From Myxococcales bacterium (GTDB taxonomy: Bacteria > Myxococcota_A > Polyangia > Polyangiales > Polyangiaceae), in NCBI GenBank assembly GCA_016794345.1, contig JAEUKE010000138.1:62001-126000 (forward strand): 64,000 bases of DNA, read 5' to 3'. The position numbers and the translations under genes are program-made. Under the pieces are notes generated by a model. It saw only the letters and a program-made list of their open reading frames with translations. It did not search any database and had not been told where the DNA came from. The number at the start of each line of letters is the position of its first letter. Positions within the stretch are counted from its first letter, which is position 1. Below, piece by piece: positions 7,696 to 15,803 of this stretch.

Positions 7696-8574
7696 CTACT
7701 CGGAGACCTGCAGGTCGGGGAACCGGAAGATGAGGTTCACCGTGATCATGCTGTTGAACTTGAACTCCCGGTCGGCGCCGTTGACGGCGTCATCGGGGAA
7801 CTCGCCGTCGGGGTCGCCGCCGGCGTTGTCGAACCCGCCCGTGTTCCACTCGAACGGCAGCCCGCGGAACTCCGCGCCGAAGCCGAAGATGGAGGTCGGG
7901 TAGAAGTTCAGGCCGAGGCCAAATGTCGGGGCGACGGTCACGCGGCTCTCCAGCTTGTAGTTGCCGGAGCACGGATCGAGCGAGTTGCCGTCCGTGTCCT
8001 TGCCGCAGTCCGCGCGCTCCTGCAGGCCCACGATGGCCGGGCCCACGAAGATGTTGATGTCCGTGTCGACGAAGAGCGCGCTGAAGAGCGCGATCTTGCC
8101 GCGGAACGGGATGAAGTGGAGCTCCGGGGCGGCGACCCACTGCATGCGAGCGAGCTGGTCGTCCGCGAGGTTACCCCGCGTGAGGTTGACCGCGGTGAGG
8201 CGGCACTCTTTCTTGTTCGGGTTGCCCGCGCAGTTCCGCTCGTCGATCGCCTTCTCTTGCAGCTGGTCGGCGAGGCCGGTCGTGACCTGGAAGCCGTAGC
8301 CGCCCCAGGCCGCGAGACCGAGCCAGTCGAAGAAGTGGTACTGCAGCCGAAGCCCCGGCATGTACGTGCGCTGGTACTCGTCGAGGAGGCTGAACGAGAC
8401 GTTCGGCGTGACCTCGAACCGACCGTCGCGGTGCAGCCTGAGCTTGCGCACGGCGGGGGCGCCGGCGAGCGGACCGGTGAGCTGGATCTCCTGCGCGCTG
8501 GCCTCTTCCTCTCCGGCGAAGAAGGCCGTGGCGGCGACAGTCGTGATCGCGAGCGCGGTGGCAATGGATCGCAT
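7696..8574 (-). CDS. Outer-membrane beta-barrel protein, GltB/GltA-like paralog
   Basis: A 292-residue secreted protein: signal peptide MRSIATALAITTVAATAFFA..., then beta strands typical of the myxobacterial outer-membrane beta-barrel domain family (FEVTPNVSFSLLDEYQRTY, FFDWLGLAAWGGYGF, FGLGLNFYPTSIFGFGAEFR) and a C-terminal strand MITVNLIFRFPDLQVSE. Start ATG 8574 has GGAG eleven bases upstream; an earlier ATG adds seven residues. It lies 32 bases after a paralogous barrel gene on the same strand. In Myxococcus xanthus the paralogous barrels GltA and GltB (and NfsA/NfsB) are adjacent in the same way. With the Glt-like cluster nearby, these two are probably the outer-membrane part of that machine. 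Confidence 0.75.
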   Translation of the reverse strand: MRSIATALAITTVAATAFFAGEEEASAQEIQLTGPLAGAPAVRKLRLHRDGRFEVTPNVSFSLLDEYQRTYMPGLRLQYHFFDWLGLAAWGGYGFQVTTGLADQLQEKAIDERNCAGNPNKKECRLTAVNLTRGNLADDQLARMQWVAAPELHFIPFRGKIALFSALFVDTDINIFVGPAIVGLQERADCGKDTDGNSLDPCSGNYKLESRVTVAPTFGLGLNFYPTSIFGFGAEFRGLPFEWNTGGFDNAGGDPDGEFPDDAVNGADREFKFNSMITVNLIFRFPDLQVSE

Positions 8575-8606
8575 CAGGGTTTTCTCCGCAAGCATCGCCG
8601 TCACCC

Positions 8607-9626
8607 TCACTTGGGAAGCCGATACTCCCACGTGGGCGGGAGGAAGAAGGAGAGCCCGATCTGACCCTGCACGTTGTTCGTGAAGCTCAGGTCTTCGCTC
8701 AACCAAGTTTCGGGATCCTGCGCTGCCGGACGGCCGTCGGTCCCGACGCCCTGCGCGATGGTCTGGTTCTCGAGCTCGTCGAAGAAGATGTAGTCGCGAA
8801 GCTCAGCGGTGAACGCGAACCAGCGGTTGAAGAAGATGCGGAGGCCGAGGCCCACGTTGAACGTGACCTTCGGCTTCCAGTCGAAGGTGCGGTTGTCGGG
8901 ATCGACGACCGCGATCGGACGCGTCGAGATCGCGCCGACGCCGCCGAGCAGGTAGAGGTCGTAGTGGAAGATGAAGTCGCTGAACCCAGCGAACTTGCCG
9001 TACGCAGGCACGTACAGGAAGTTCGCGTTCGCGTTCCACTGGTACTCGGTGATCGACTGCCCGATGCGGCCGGCCCGGCTGGTCTGCCGGTTGAACTCCG
9101 AAGGGCTGTTGAAGTAGTAGTTGCCGTTCAGGCCGACACCGATGACGTTCGTGATGTAGAAGTTCGTCTGGAGCCCGATCGCGGTGTGGCTGACGAACTG
9201 ATCGTTCATCGTCAGACCCACGTACGGGTTCAGCTCGAACCGCAGCCGGCGCAGCGCGTAGATCTGCTGCACGGCGTAGATCTCGATGTCGAGCTCGCGG
9301 GCCGCAGCCTTGGGCAGGTCGATGGCTTTGCAGGCGTCCGGGTCGATCGCGCAGAGCTCTTGCAAGCCGCCGCCCGTCGTTCCTTCGCCTTCGCCTTCCG
9401 GCTTTTCGCCCTCGCCCTCGCCTTCGCCTTCGGCGGGCGTGCCCTCACCACCGGGCTCACCTTCGCCCGCGGCTTGGTCGCCACCTTCGGCCTTTTTGTC
9501 GTCGGCCTTCTTCTCGTCGGCCTTCTTGTCCTCGGCCTTGGCTGGTTGCTTGGGCTGGGCTGCCGCTGTCAGCGGCACCATCATCAGCGCGGCCGCAACG
9601 AGTAGCCCCACGCGAGCCTGGTTCAT
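8607..9626 (-). CDS. Outer-membrane beta-barrel protein with acidic linker, GltA/GltB-like paralog
   Basis: A 339-residue protein: signal peptide MNQARVGLLVAAALMMVPLTAAA, then a Lys/Glu/Gly-rich disordered segment of about 60 residues (repeats such as ADEKKADDKKAE and GEGEGEGEKPE), then a barrel domain (LRFELNPYVGLTMNDQFVSH, VTFNVGLGLRIFFNRWF, GQIGLSFFLPP). ATG 9626 is preferred over ATG 9632 because GGAAGGG lies at normal distance only from the former. It is first of a two-gene unit with the shorter barrel paralog. The disordered acidic linker may bridge to periplasmic TPR partners. The assignment to a Glt/Nfs machine rests on fold, pairing and neighbourhood. Confidence 0.75.
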   Translation of the reverse strand: MNQARVGLLVAAALMMVPLTAAAQPKQPAKAEDKKADEKKADDKKAEGGDQAAGEGEPGGEGTPAEGEGEGEGEKPEGEGEGTTGGGLQELCAIDPDACKAIDLPKAAARELDIEIYAVQQIYALRRLRFELNPYVGLTMNDQFVSHTAIGLQTNFYITNVIGVGLNGNYYFNSPSEFNRQTSRAGRIGQSITEYQWNANANFLYVPAYGKFAGFSDFIFHYDLYLLGGVGAISTRPIAVVDPDNRTFDWKPKVTFNVGLGLRIFFNRWFAFTAELRDYIFFDELENQTIAQGVGTDGRPAAQDPETWLSEDLSFTNNVQGQIGLSFFLPPTWEYRLPK

Positions 9627-10048
9627 CGCCATCCCTTCCGCTCCGGGGCTCGTCGCCCCTTCCGCTGGGCAGAATGCCCGAGCAGACCAAAGACCAACGA
9701 CATGCTGAGGTTGCTTCCTCGGCTCGGACCCGCACCGGGGAGGTGTGGGTCGTCAACGACTTCGATATGGCCCAGGTCCCCGCCCACCAGCGCTGCAGGC
9801 GTCCTTGTTGATGGCGACGCCAAGGGGGGAGGGGGTTGCTACAGAGTCTTCTAAAGGTTTGATTTTACAGCTGAATTAGGTCAAGCTGAAAGTCGCTCGG
9901 ACTATATCACGCACGAGTTTGTTGAATCAACTGCGATTATCGATCGCCGACCCTCGCGCAAGACGGCGGGGCGACCCGTGCGGGAGGCCCACCCGGCCCA
10001 CGAGCCGCCGGGCTCCGGGCAATAGGTGGGCGCTCCGCGGCCCGATTG
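9627..10048. other. 422-bp intergenic region upstream of the barrel pair
   Basis: It lies between the end of ftsY and the start of the barrel operon, both on the minus strand. It holds an AT-rich patch (9838-9935) with a good minus-strand promoter, then a leader of roughly 270 bases. A short TTG-start frame at 9623-9823 overlaps the barrel start and looks like chance. GTTGAATCAAC at 9921-9931 is a short inverted repeat overlapping the -35. Confidence 0.6.
9901..9930 (-). promoter_or_regulatory. Sigma-70-like promoter for the barrel operon
   Basis: On the minus strand TTGATT (9930-9925) is followed after 18 bases by TATAGT (9906-9901), five of six matches to TATAAT, inside the most AT-rich patch of this region. 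Transcription would start near 9894 and give a leader of about 270 bases before ATG 9626. Confidence 0.5.
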
Positions 10049-11347
10049 TCACGCGGCCTTCTCCTCGCTCTCGGTTCCGTTCCCGAGGAGCGCCTCGACG
10101 AACTCCTCCGCGTTGAAGTCGCGGAGGTCGTCGGGCCGCTCACCGACGCCGATGTAACGTATCGGAATCTGGTGCTCCGCGCAGATGCCGAGCACCACTC
10201 CACCCTTGGCGGTCCCGTCCAGCTTGGTGAGGACGATGCCCGAGAGGGGCAGGGCTTCCTTGAAGAGCGCCGCCTGCTGCGTCGCGTTCTGGCCGTTCGT
10301 TGCGTCGAGCACGAGGAGGGTCTCGTGGGGCGCGCCGTCGAGGGCTTTGCCCATCGTCCGGGCAATCTTCTTGAGCTCCTCCATCAGGTTCGTCTTCGTG
10401 TGGAGCCGACCGGCGGTGTCCGCCAGCACCACGTCAGCGCCGATCTCCTTCGCCTTCTGGACGGCGTCGAAGAGCACAGCCCCGGCGTTTGCGCCGTCCG
10501 CGCCGGTGACGACCTCGCAGCCGGCGCGCTTGCTCCACGCCACGAGCTGCTGGACGGCGGCCGCGCGGAAGGTGTCGCCTGCTGCCAGGACGACCTTCTT
10601 GCCTTCCCCCGTGAGCCGCGTCGCGAGCTTGCCGATCGTGGTCGTCTTGCCGCTGCCGTTCACGCCGACGACCATCACCACCGTCGGCGAGGCGCTGAGG
10701 GCGATGCCGCCTCCGCCGATGTCCACGACCTCGCGGGCCTTGGCTCGCAGCGCTTCCCAGACCTTGTCTTCGCTCTTGAGGTCGCCCTTCGAGAGCGACT
10801 CCTTGATGGAAGAGACCAAGCCTTCGGTCGTCTTGACGCCGACGTCGCTCGTGAGGAGCACTTCTTCGATCTGCTCGACGAGCTGGGGGTCGATCTCCTT
10901 CTTCCCGGCGAAGACGGCCTTCAAGCGGCCGAAGAAGCCCTCCGACTCGCGGGCGCGCGTGAGCCCTTTGCGAAGGCCGGCGACATCTTTGGCGCGGCGG
11001 CTCAGCGGCGCTTGCGCTTTCGGTGCGGCGCCTCGCGCCGGCTCGACCTCGACCGGGACCTCTTCCTCCTCTTCTTCTTCCTCCTCGGCAGCCGCCGCCG
11101 GCGCAGGGGCCGGCTTGGCTTTCTCCGACGGGGGAGGCGGCGGAGGCGTCGCCTTCTCCGGAGCGCGCTTCTCTTCTTTCTTCTCGGGCGCCTTCGCAGC
11201 AGCCGACGGCTTGTCCGCCGCCTTCGGCGGAAGCGGACGGCTCTGCTCGGCCTCGGGCAGCGCGGGCTCCTCTTTCTTTCGCAGGAAGAGGAACCAGACC
11301 GCGGCGAGCGCGACCACGACGATGACCACAATCAGAATGGGGTCCAC
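10049..11347 (-). CDS. ftsY: Signal recognition particle receptor FtsY
   Basis: GTPase receptor that brings ribosome-nascent-chain-SRP complexes to the membrane translocon. The 432-residue protein has an N-terminal membrane helix (residues 3-22), then a Lys/Pro/Glu-rich linker to about residue 120 with a run of nine Glu, then the N domain and G domain. Visible G motifs are GVNGSGKTTT (about 227), DTFRAAAVQQL, DTAGRLH (about 310) and TKLDGTAKGG (about 372). The C-terminus is short and acidic. The start is GTG 11347 with AAGGAG four bases upstream. A true transmembrane anchor rather than an amphipathic A domain is common in FtsY of several delta-proteobacterial lineages. It is followed by 422 bases before the next gene on the strand. 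Confidence 0.97.
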   Translation of the reverse strand: MDPILIVVIVVVALAAVWFLFLRKKEEPALPEAEQSRPLPPKAADKPSAAAKAPEKKEEKRAPEKATPPPPPPSEKAKPAPAPAAAAEEEEEEEEEVPVEVEPARGAAPKAQAPLSRRAKDVAGLRKGLTRARESEGFFGRLKAVFAGKKEIDPQLVEQIEEVLLTSDVGVKTTEGLVSSIKESLSKGDLKSEDKVWEALRAKAREVVDIGGGGIALSASPTVVMVVGVNGSGKTTTIGKLATRLTGEGKKVVLAAGDTFRAAAVQQLVAWSKRAGCEVVTGADGANAGAVLFDAVQKAKEIGADVVLADTAGRLHTKTNLMEELKKIARTMGKALDGAPHETLLVLDATNGQNATQQAALFKEALPLSGIVLTKLDGTAKGGVVLGICAEHQIPIRYIGVGERPDDLRDFNAEEFVEALLGNGTESEEKAA

Positions 11348-11407
11348 GGGGCTCCTTGGTCCGGCCGACTATATGTTCTCAATTTTCGGCTGTCAGCCCT
11401 CAGTTGG

Positions 11408-13156
11408 TCACGGGGCGCCGCCTTCGAGGGAAGCGGGGCGGTCGCGGGCGGAAGGCTCGGCCTGCGCGACCTCTTGTTCCACCGCTCGGGTGACCGCCTC
11501 CGGGCCGAAGGCCGCGTGCTCGATCTTCGAGGCCCAGGCCTCGACGTTCGGGGTCCCGTTGCGGGCGGCCACCCGCCGGACGTGCCCGGGGGTGGGCTCT
11601 TTCGACGAGTCGAAGGGCATCCCCCGGGACTTGGCCCAACGAACCAAGCGGTCGAGCAGCGCGCGGCGCCGGGTCACGAGGGCGACCCGGAGCACCGAGG
11701 GGCTCGGCAGGGGCTGCTCATACGTGGCGTGGAGCTCACCCTCCACGACCAGCCGAGCCTCGCGAGGGGCCTCGACCTCGAGCGCAAACGTTCCTTCCGC
11801 GTCGGTCTTGGTCTCGGCCAGGACCCCGCGTCCGGTGAAGGTGGGGACCACGATACGCAGCTCGGCGCCGACGATCGGGAAGCCGTCGTGGGCATCGGTC
11901 ACCACGCCGCGCCATCCTTTGAGCCCCGACGGTCGATCGAGGACCAAGATCTCGGGCCGGCCCGAAGGCGGAGGAGGCAACACGGAGTCGGTCCGTTCGG
12001 CCTTCGGCGCGCGGCGCCACTTCAGCACGATCCAGGCTGCGAGTCCGAGACCGACACCGGCGAGGAGGGCCTGCCGCCACGCGCTGGGGCCCACGATTCG
12101 GACATCCACCGTCGCGGGCGGTCCAGGCACGTAGAAGGGCGCGGAAGGAACGTAGCGAAGCGTGATCGGCACGGTCGTCGCCGCGCCGCCCGCAAACGAC
12201 ACGACGACGCGCGCGCGGCCGTCCTCCACCTGACCGGCGCCGATGCTCGCGTCGCCTTGAACGGCCTCGACGATCCCGCCGTCGACTCCGCCGCGGGCGG
12301 TGTTCACCTCGACGTCGATCTCGATCCCGCTGTCGGGGTCGCCGCCGACCGACGCCGGCGCTTCGAGCTGGGTCGACGCCACGCGCGTCACGAACGCGCT
12401 CGCGCGCGATGAGGCGAGCTGCGGCGAGCCCGCGAACTGCGCGACGAGCTCGCCGAGCCCTGGCCCGCCCAGGCCTTTGGTGGGGACGTCGAAGCGCGCG
12501 CGGCCGTCTCCGCCGGTCGTGGTGCGCGCCACCGTCTCGCCGCGCTCGTCCACCAGCGTGATCTCGTGGCCGTCGCGCTTCACGTTGGCGACCAGGCGCG
12601 CGGCATCGTCGCGATCGACCTTCAAGGAGACCGTGAACGTGACGCTCTCGCGGTCGAGATCGATCGTGGTCGGAGCCGAGTCGAAGCGCAGCACCGTCTC
12701 GGCTCGGTCCTCGCCCTCGGCCGTGGGCGTGATGGCCAGGTCGGTCCCCTCGAAGAGGTTGTTCCCCACGAAGCGCGCGCGGAATCGAAGGCCGGCTGCG
12801 CTGCCCGGCTTGCGCACGCAGAAGACGCCGCGATCATCGGTGGTCACGACGTAGGCGTCGCCGTCCGAGCGAACCGTCCCGAAGGCCTCGTCTCCGGGGC
12901 AGGCACGCGGAGCGCCCATCCTCTCGACCTTGTCACCCGGCCCGAGGGCTTCGATCCGAATGCCGATCCGACCCATGGACGCGCCGACGTCGTCCACGAC
13001 CTGCCCACGTAGCGTCACCTCGCCGTTACCTTCGAGCGCGACGAGCTTCGCCGAGCTCCCGCCACGGACGCGCACCTTCACCGCCTCGGCCTCGAGTGTC
13101 CAGACCAGGGCGATGAGCGCCATCAGGAAACACAGCGCGGAGCGAGAGGTCGACAC
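11408..13156 (-). CDS. Secreted/membrane protein with Ig-like regions and a carboxypeptidase-regulatory-like domain
   Basis: A 582-residue protein of unknown role. Signal peptide (LCFLMALIALVWTLEAEA), then about 320 residues of beta-rich sequence with repeated fibronectin/Ig-like phrases (VTLRGQVVDDVGASMGRIGI, VTFTVSLKVDRDDAA, VRIVGPS), one membrane helix at about 357-377 (LLAGVGLGLAAWIVLKW), then a carboxypeptidase-regulatory-like fold (about 407-475: WRGVVTDAHDGFPIVGAELR, TKTDAEGTFALEVEAP) and a charged tail. The start is GTG 13156. The ATG of a plus-strand HEAT gene lies 158 bases away, so the two are divergent. It ends 61 bases before the ftsY start and could be co-transcribed with it. 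Confidence 0.75.
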   Translation of the reverse strand: MSTSRSALCFLMALIALVWTLEAEAVKVRVRGGSSAKLVALEGNGEVTLRGQVVDDVGASMGRIGIRIEALGPGDKVERMGAPRACPGDEAFGTVRSDGDAYVVTTDDRGVFCVRKPGSAAGLRFRARFVGNNLFEGTDLAITPTAEGEDRAETVLRFDSAPTTIDLDRESVTFTVSLKVDRDDAARLVANVKRDGHEITLVDERGETVARTTTGGDGRARFDVPTKGLGGPGLGELVAQFAGSPQLASSRASAFVTRVASTQLEAPASVGGDPDSGIEIDVEVNTARGGVDGGIVEAVQGDASIGAGQVEDGRARVVVSFAGGAATTVPITLRYVPSAPFYVPGPPATVDVRIVGPSAWRQALLAGVGLGLAAWIVLKWRRAPKAERTDSVLPPPPSGRPEILVLDRPSGLKGWRGVVTDAHDGFPIVGAELRIVVPTFTGRGVLAETKTDAEGTFALEVEAPREARLVVEGELHATYEQPLPSPSVLRVALVTRRRALLDRLVRWAKSRGMPFDSSKEPTPGHVRRVAARNGTPNVEAWASKIEHAAFGPEAVTRAVEQEVAQAEPSARDRPASLEGGAP

Positions 13157-13314
13157 CGGTGGTCAACCTATCTCCAGAAATGGTCTGCGTCGACCTCGGT
13201 GGGTGGAGTCCGAAGGGGTGGTCAAAGAGGCGACCGATCGCAGCGCCGTTCCGAGTTTCTGCTGCCGGATCTGAAGCGGTGTTTCGGGGCGCCGTCCTAC
13301 CGATCGTTTCGTGT

Positions 13315-14136
13315 ATGGTGAAAACGATGCCCACGTCGGCGTGCACCCGGGGGTTGCTCCTGGCGATCGTGTGCTTCTGCCTCGTCGTGGGGTGGAGCAA
13401 AGACGCGCTCGCCGGGAAGATCGACGACCTCATCAAGCAGCTCAAGTCCGATGACTTCCGCGTCCGGACGCAGGCGGCGCTCGCGCTCGGCGCGTCGCGC
13501 GACAAGGCGGCCGTGCCGCCGCTCTGCGGCGCGCTCTCCGACGTGAACAACACCGTGAAGATGGCCGCCGCGGCAGGCCTCGGCAAGCTCGGCTTCGACA
13601 GCGGCAAGCCTTGCCTGAAGGACGCGAAGGGCAAGGAGAAGGACGCTGCTGTCATCAGCGCCTTCGACAAGGCGATCGAGAAGATCATCCTCGGAGGCGA
13701 CCCGCCGCCGCCCGGCGCGAACGCGAAGTACTACCTGGCCATCCAGGTCACGAACAAGACGAAGCGGGGCGCGGTCGAGATCGAAGGCGTCGTGCGCAAG
13801 GCGATGCAGGCCAAGTGTTTGGCGACCCCGGCCTGCGCGGTGGCGCCTCGAGCCGAGACGGCCGCGCAGGGCAAGGATGTGGTGAAGAACAAGAAGCTCA
13901 CCGGCTACCTCCTCATCGCCTCGGTCGAGCCGTTCAACTATTCGGGAGGCAACCTCAGCGTTCAGCTCAAGGTCACGATGTGGACGTACCCGGACAAGGC
14001 GCTGAAGGCCGAGTTCGGCCCCAAGCTGAAGCAAGAAGGAACTCCCAGCGAGGATAAGGCGAGCGAAGACGTCCTCATGGGCATGGCGGCGGAGACGGCC
14101 GTGGAGTCATTCCTCAAGGTCGCCGCTTCGCTCTGA
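13315..14136 (+). CDS. Secreted HEAT-repeat protein
   Basis: A protein of 273 residues with a signal peptide (LLLAIVCFCLVVGW, cut near DALA), one clear HEAT pair (DDFRVRTQAALALGASRDKA, VKMAAAAGLGKLGFDSG), and then about 150 residues with a predicted alpha/beta fold (YYLAIQVTNKTKRGAVEIEG, YLLIASVEPFNYSGGNLSVQ). ATG 13315 or ATG 13327 may start it; the latter has GGTGAA seven bases upstream. It is probably periplasmic. The family is not recognised beyond the HEAT part. The downstream 286 bases hold palindromic repeats. Confidence 0.75.
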   Translation: MVKTMPTSACTRGLLLAIVCFCLVVGWSKDALAGKIDDLIKQLKSDDFRVRTQAALALGASRDKAAVPPLCGALSDVNNTVKMAAAAGLGKLGFDSGKPCLKDAKGKEKDAAVISAFDKAIEKIILGGDPPPPGANAKYYLAIQVTNKTKRGAVEIEGVVRKAMQAKCLATPACAVAPRAETAAQGKDVVKNKKLTGYLLIASVEPFNYSGGNLSVQLKVTMWTYPDKALKAEFGPKLKQEGTPSEDKASEDVLMGMAAETAVESFLKVAASL

Positions 14137-14188
14137 CCTGTTGCCAAGACCGAACGGTCATCTCTCAAAATGACGGTTTTGCCATGAT

Positions 14189-14282
14189 TTCACCCCCCCG
14201 TCCCCCCTCGACTCCGTCGAGGGGGGAGTTGCCTCTCCGCTCCTCACCCCCCTCACGAAGTGAGGGGGGCCGGGGGGGTGAA
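14189..14282. repeat. Compound palindromic element (copy A)
   Basis: Outer arms TTCACCCCCCCG (14189-14200) and CGGGGGGGTGAA (14271-14282) pair perfectly over 12 bp. They enclose two perfect hairpins: CCCCCCTCGAC/GTCGAGGGGGG (11 bp, 14202-14226) and CCCCCCTCAC/GTGAGGGGGG (10 bp, 14247-14269). Related elements occur at 15299, 15715 and 19011. This looks like a REP/MITE-type dispersed palindrome. Confidence 0.8.
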
Positions 14283-14327
14283 TCCACAGGAAGAACGTTC
14301 GACTTCGCTGCGCTTCGTCGGACCTCC

Positions 14328-14361
14328 CTGTACTCCGTCCAGCTCGCTGGACTCCGTACAG
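14328..14361. repeat. Imperfect 34-bp hairpin
   Basis: CTGTAC...GTCCAG / CTGGAC...GTACAG: two 6-bp stems separated by a TCC/TCC internal loop. It follows the compound palindrome and precedes the HAMP gene. It may be part of the same mobile palindrome cluster or a leader structure. Confidence 0.5.
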
Positions 14362-14422
14362 TACGGTTCAAGCTAGGAAATAGGCGCCAGTCACCCCACC
14401 CTGGTAGGATGGGAGCCCAAAA

Positions 14423-15244
14423 ATGAGCGACGAGGGGAAGAGTCAGCCTGCGCCCCGTTACAAGCGGAGCTTCAAGAACTACCTTCTCGATCCTCATTTC
14501 CAGCTCAAATACACGTCCCTCCTCGTCGGCATCGCCGTGGTGCTCTCCGCCGGCCTCGGGCTCCTGCTCTGGCGGGCCAGCAAGGAGATCGGCGAGCAGA
14601 GCCAGCTCACGGTCCAGCAGGGAACGGAGACGGTCGAGCAAGGCAAGAAGACCGTCGAGCGCGGCAAAGAGGTCATCGTCCAGTCGGACAAGGTGAACCA
14701 GGTCGTCACCTCGACCATGGAGACCTGTTACGCGGACAGCCCGGAGATGCTGGAGACCTTCCGGAAGGACGCCGCGAAGGATCAGGATCGCCTGAAAGAC
14801 GAGCAGAAGAAGCTCGAGGCGGACGCGAAGTTTCTCGCCGACCGCGCCAAGGATCTCGAGAGCCAGAAGGTGGAGGTGGAGAAGCGCCAAGCCAAGCTCG
14901 CCACCGCGCTGGTCCTCGCGCTCCTCGTCCTCGTCTTGGGCATCGGCGTCGCGGGCATCGTCTTCACGCACAAGATCGCCGGCCCCATCTTCAAGATGAA
15001 GCGGCTGCTCCGCCAGGTGGGGGAGGGCAAGCTCGTCGTCCGCGAGCGGCTCCGCAAGGGCGACGAGCTCGTGCACTTCTTCGAGGTCTTCGAGCAGATG
15101 GTCGAGACCCTGCGCGCCGGTCAGAAGGAAGAGATCGACAAGATCAGCGCCATCATCGAGGAGCTCGAGGGCGGCAAGTCGAGCTCCGGTGCGGAGAAGC
15201 TCAAGGAGCTGCGCGCCGAGATGCAGTCCAAGCTCGAGCCCTAG
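14423..15244 (+). CDS. Membrane HAMP-domain protein without an output domain
   Basis: A protein of 273 residues: cytoplasmic N-terminus (YKRSFKNYLLDPHFQLKY), membrane helix at about 33-52, a roughly 100-residue periplasmic coiled coil with heptad-like VEQGKKTVERGKEVIVQ repeats, a second helix at about 158-180, then a HAMP domain (HKIAGPIFKMKRLLRQVGEG, DELVHFFEVFEQMVETLR) and a final short coiled coil. There is no kinase, cyclase or methyl-accepting domain. Such orphan HAMP proteins are common in myxobacteria; the output is probably a partner protein. The start is ATG 14423. A palindromic element follows the stop and may act as terminator. Confidence 0.85.
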   Translation: MSDEGKSQPAPRYKRSFKNYLLDPHFQLKYTSLLVGIAVVLSAGLGLLLWRASKEIGEQSQLTVQQGTETVEQGKKTVERGKEVIVQSDKVNQVVTSTMETCYADSPEMLETFRKDAAKDQDRLKDEQKKLEADAKFLADRAKDLESQKVEVEKRQAKLATALVLALLVLVLGIGVAGIVFTHKIAGPIFKMKRLLRQVGEGKLVVRERLRKGDELVHFFEVFEQMVETLRAGQKEEIDKISAIIEELEGGKSSSGAEKLKELRAEMQSKLEP

Positions 15245-15298
15245 CCCTCTGCTGAAGCTGGCACCGTCATCGTGCTCGATGACGCAGGTGCCGCTCGT

Positions 15299-15331
15299 TC
15301 ACCCCCCGGGCCCCCTCGCTGCGCGAGGGGG
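15299..15331. repeat. Palindromic element (copy B), likely bidirectional terminator
   Basis: TTCACCCCCCGGG followed by the perfect 9-bp hairpin CCCCCTCGC-TGC-GCGAGGGGG (15311-15331). It lies between the stop of the HAMP gene and the stop of the convergent yraN gene. Only the left outer arm of the family is present. Confidence 0.65.
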
Positions 15332-15335
15332 AGAC

Positions 15336-15764
15336 TCAGAACGCGGCCTTGAGGTGCTCGACGTGGGGCTGGTCGCGGTCGTCGAACGTGACCGCGACCA
15401 CGTCGAAGCGCATGCGCTCGAGGGTGAGGTCGCTCTTGAAGCGCTTGCGCCAGAGCACCTCGCCGGCCTTCCTCACGCGCGCGCGCTTCTTCCAGTCGAG
15501 CGAGTCGAGCGCCTTGATCCACGCGCCCGCGCCGCGGGTCCGCACCTCCACGATCACGACTACGGGCCCGAGGCGGGCGACGATGTCGATCTCGAGGCGG
15601 CTGACCCGGACATTCCTCCCGAGGATCACATAGCCGTCATTTAGCAGGGCCGCGACAGCCGCCTCTTCGGCGCGCTTGCCCAGGACGTGTGACGCCGGCA
15701 GCTCCCGAAAAACATCACCCCCCTCGCCCCGTGAGGGGGGCTTGGGGGGTGAGGTCGTGGCCAT
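15336..15764 (-). CDS. yraN: UPF0102 (YraN) family protein
   Basis: A small nuclease-fold protein of about 120-140 residues, the family found next to ribosome and cell-division genes in most bacteria and related to Holliday-junction resolvases. Visible family motifs: GKRAEEAAVAALLNDGYVIL, RNVR, LEIDIVA, VVVIVEVRTRG, then a helical C-terminus ending VEHLKAAF. The in-frame start ATG 15764 and the first 16 or so codons (SPPKPPSRGEGGD) lie inside a palindromic repeat, and no other ATG, GTG or TTG occurs before the conserved GKRAEEAA. The element has therefore apparently supplied the N-terminus. The actual biochemical role of YraN is unsettled. Confidence 0.9.
   Translation of the reverse strand: MATTSPPKPPSRGEGGDVFRELPASHVLGKRAEEAAVAALLNDGYVILGRNVRVSRLEIDIVARLGPVVVIVEVRTRGAGAWIKALDSLDWKKRARVRKAGEVLWRKRFKSDLTLERMRFDVVAVTFDDRDQPHVEHLKAAF
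15715..15752. repeat. Palindromic element (copy C), inside the 5' end of yraN
   Basis: Outer arms TCACCCCCC (15715-15723) and GGGGGGTGA (15744-15752), with an alternative inner stem CCCCCCTC/GAGGGGGG (15718-15725 with 15733-15740). It is translated as part of the yraN N-terminus. Confidence 0.7.
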
Positions 15765-15803
15765 CCGGCTTCGTTCGGTAGAGGCCGCTGGCTCGGCGGT
15801 CGG

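Noticed and set aside
4953..7733. A 926-codon plus-strand frame over the porin and HEAT genes
   Set aside because: Shadow of two minus-strand genes with clear family features; the shadow protein is low complexity and matches nothing.
9623..9823. A 66-codon TTG-start frame in the leader of the barrel operon
   Set aside because: It overlaps the barrel start, has no ribosome site and has poor codon use. It could be a leader peptide but nothing supports it.
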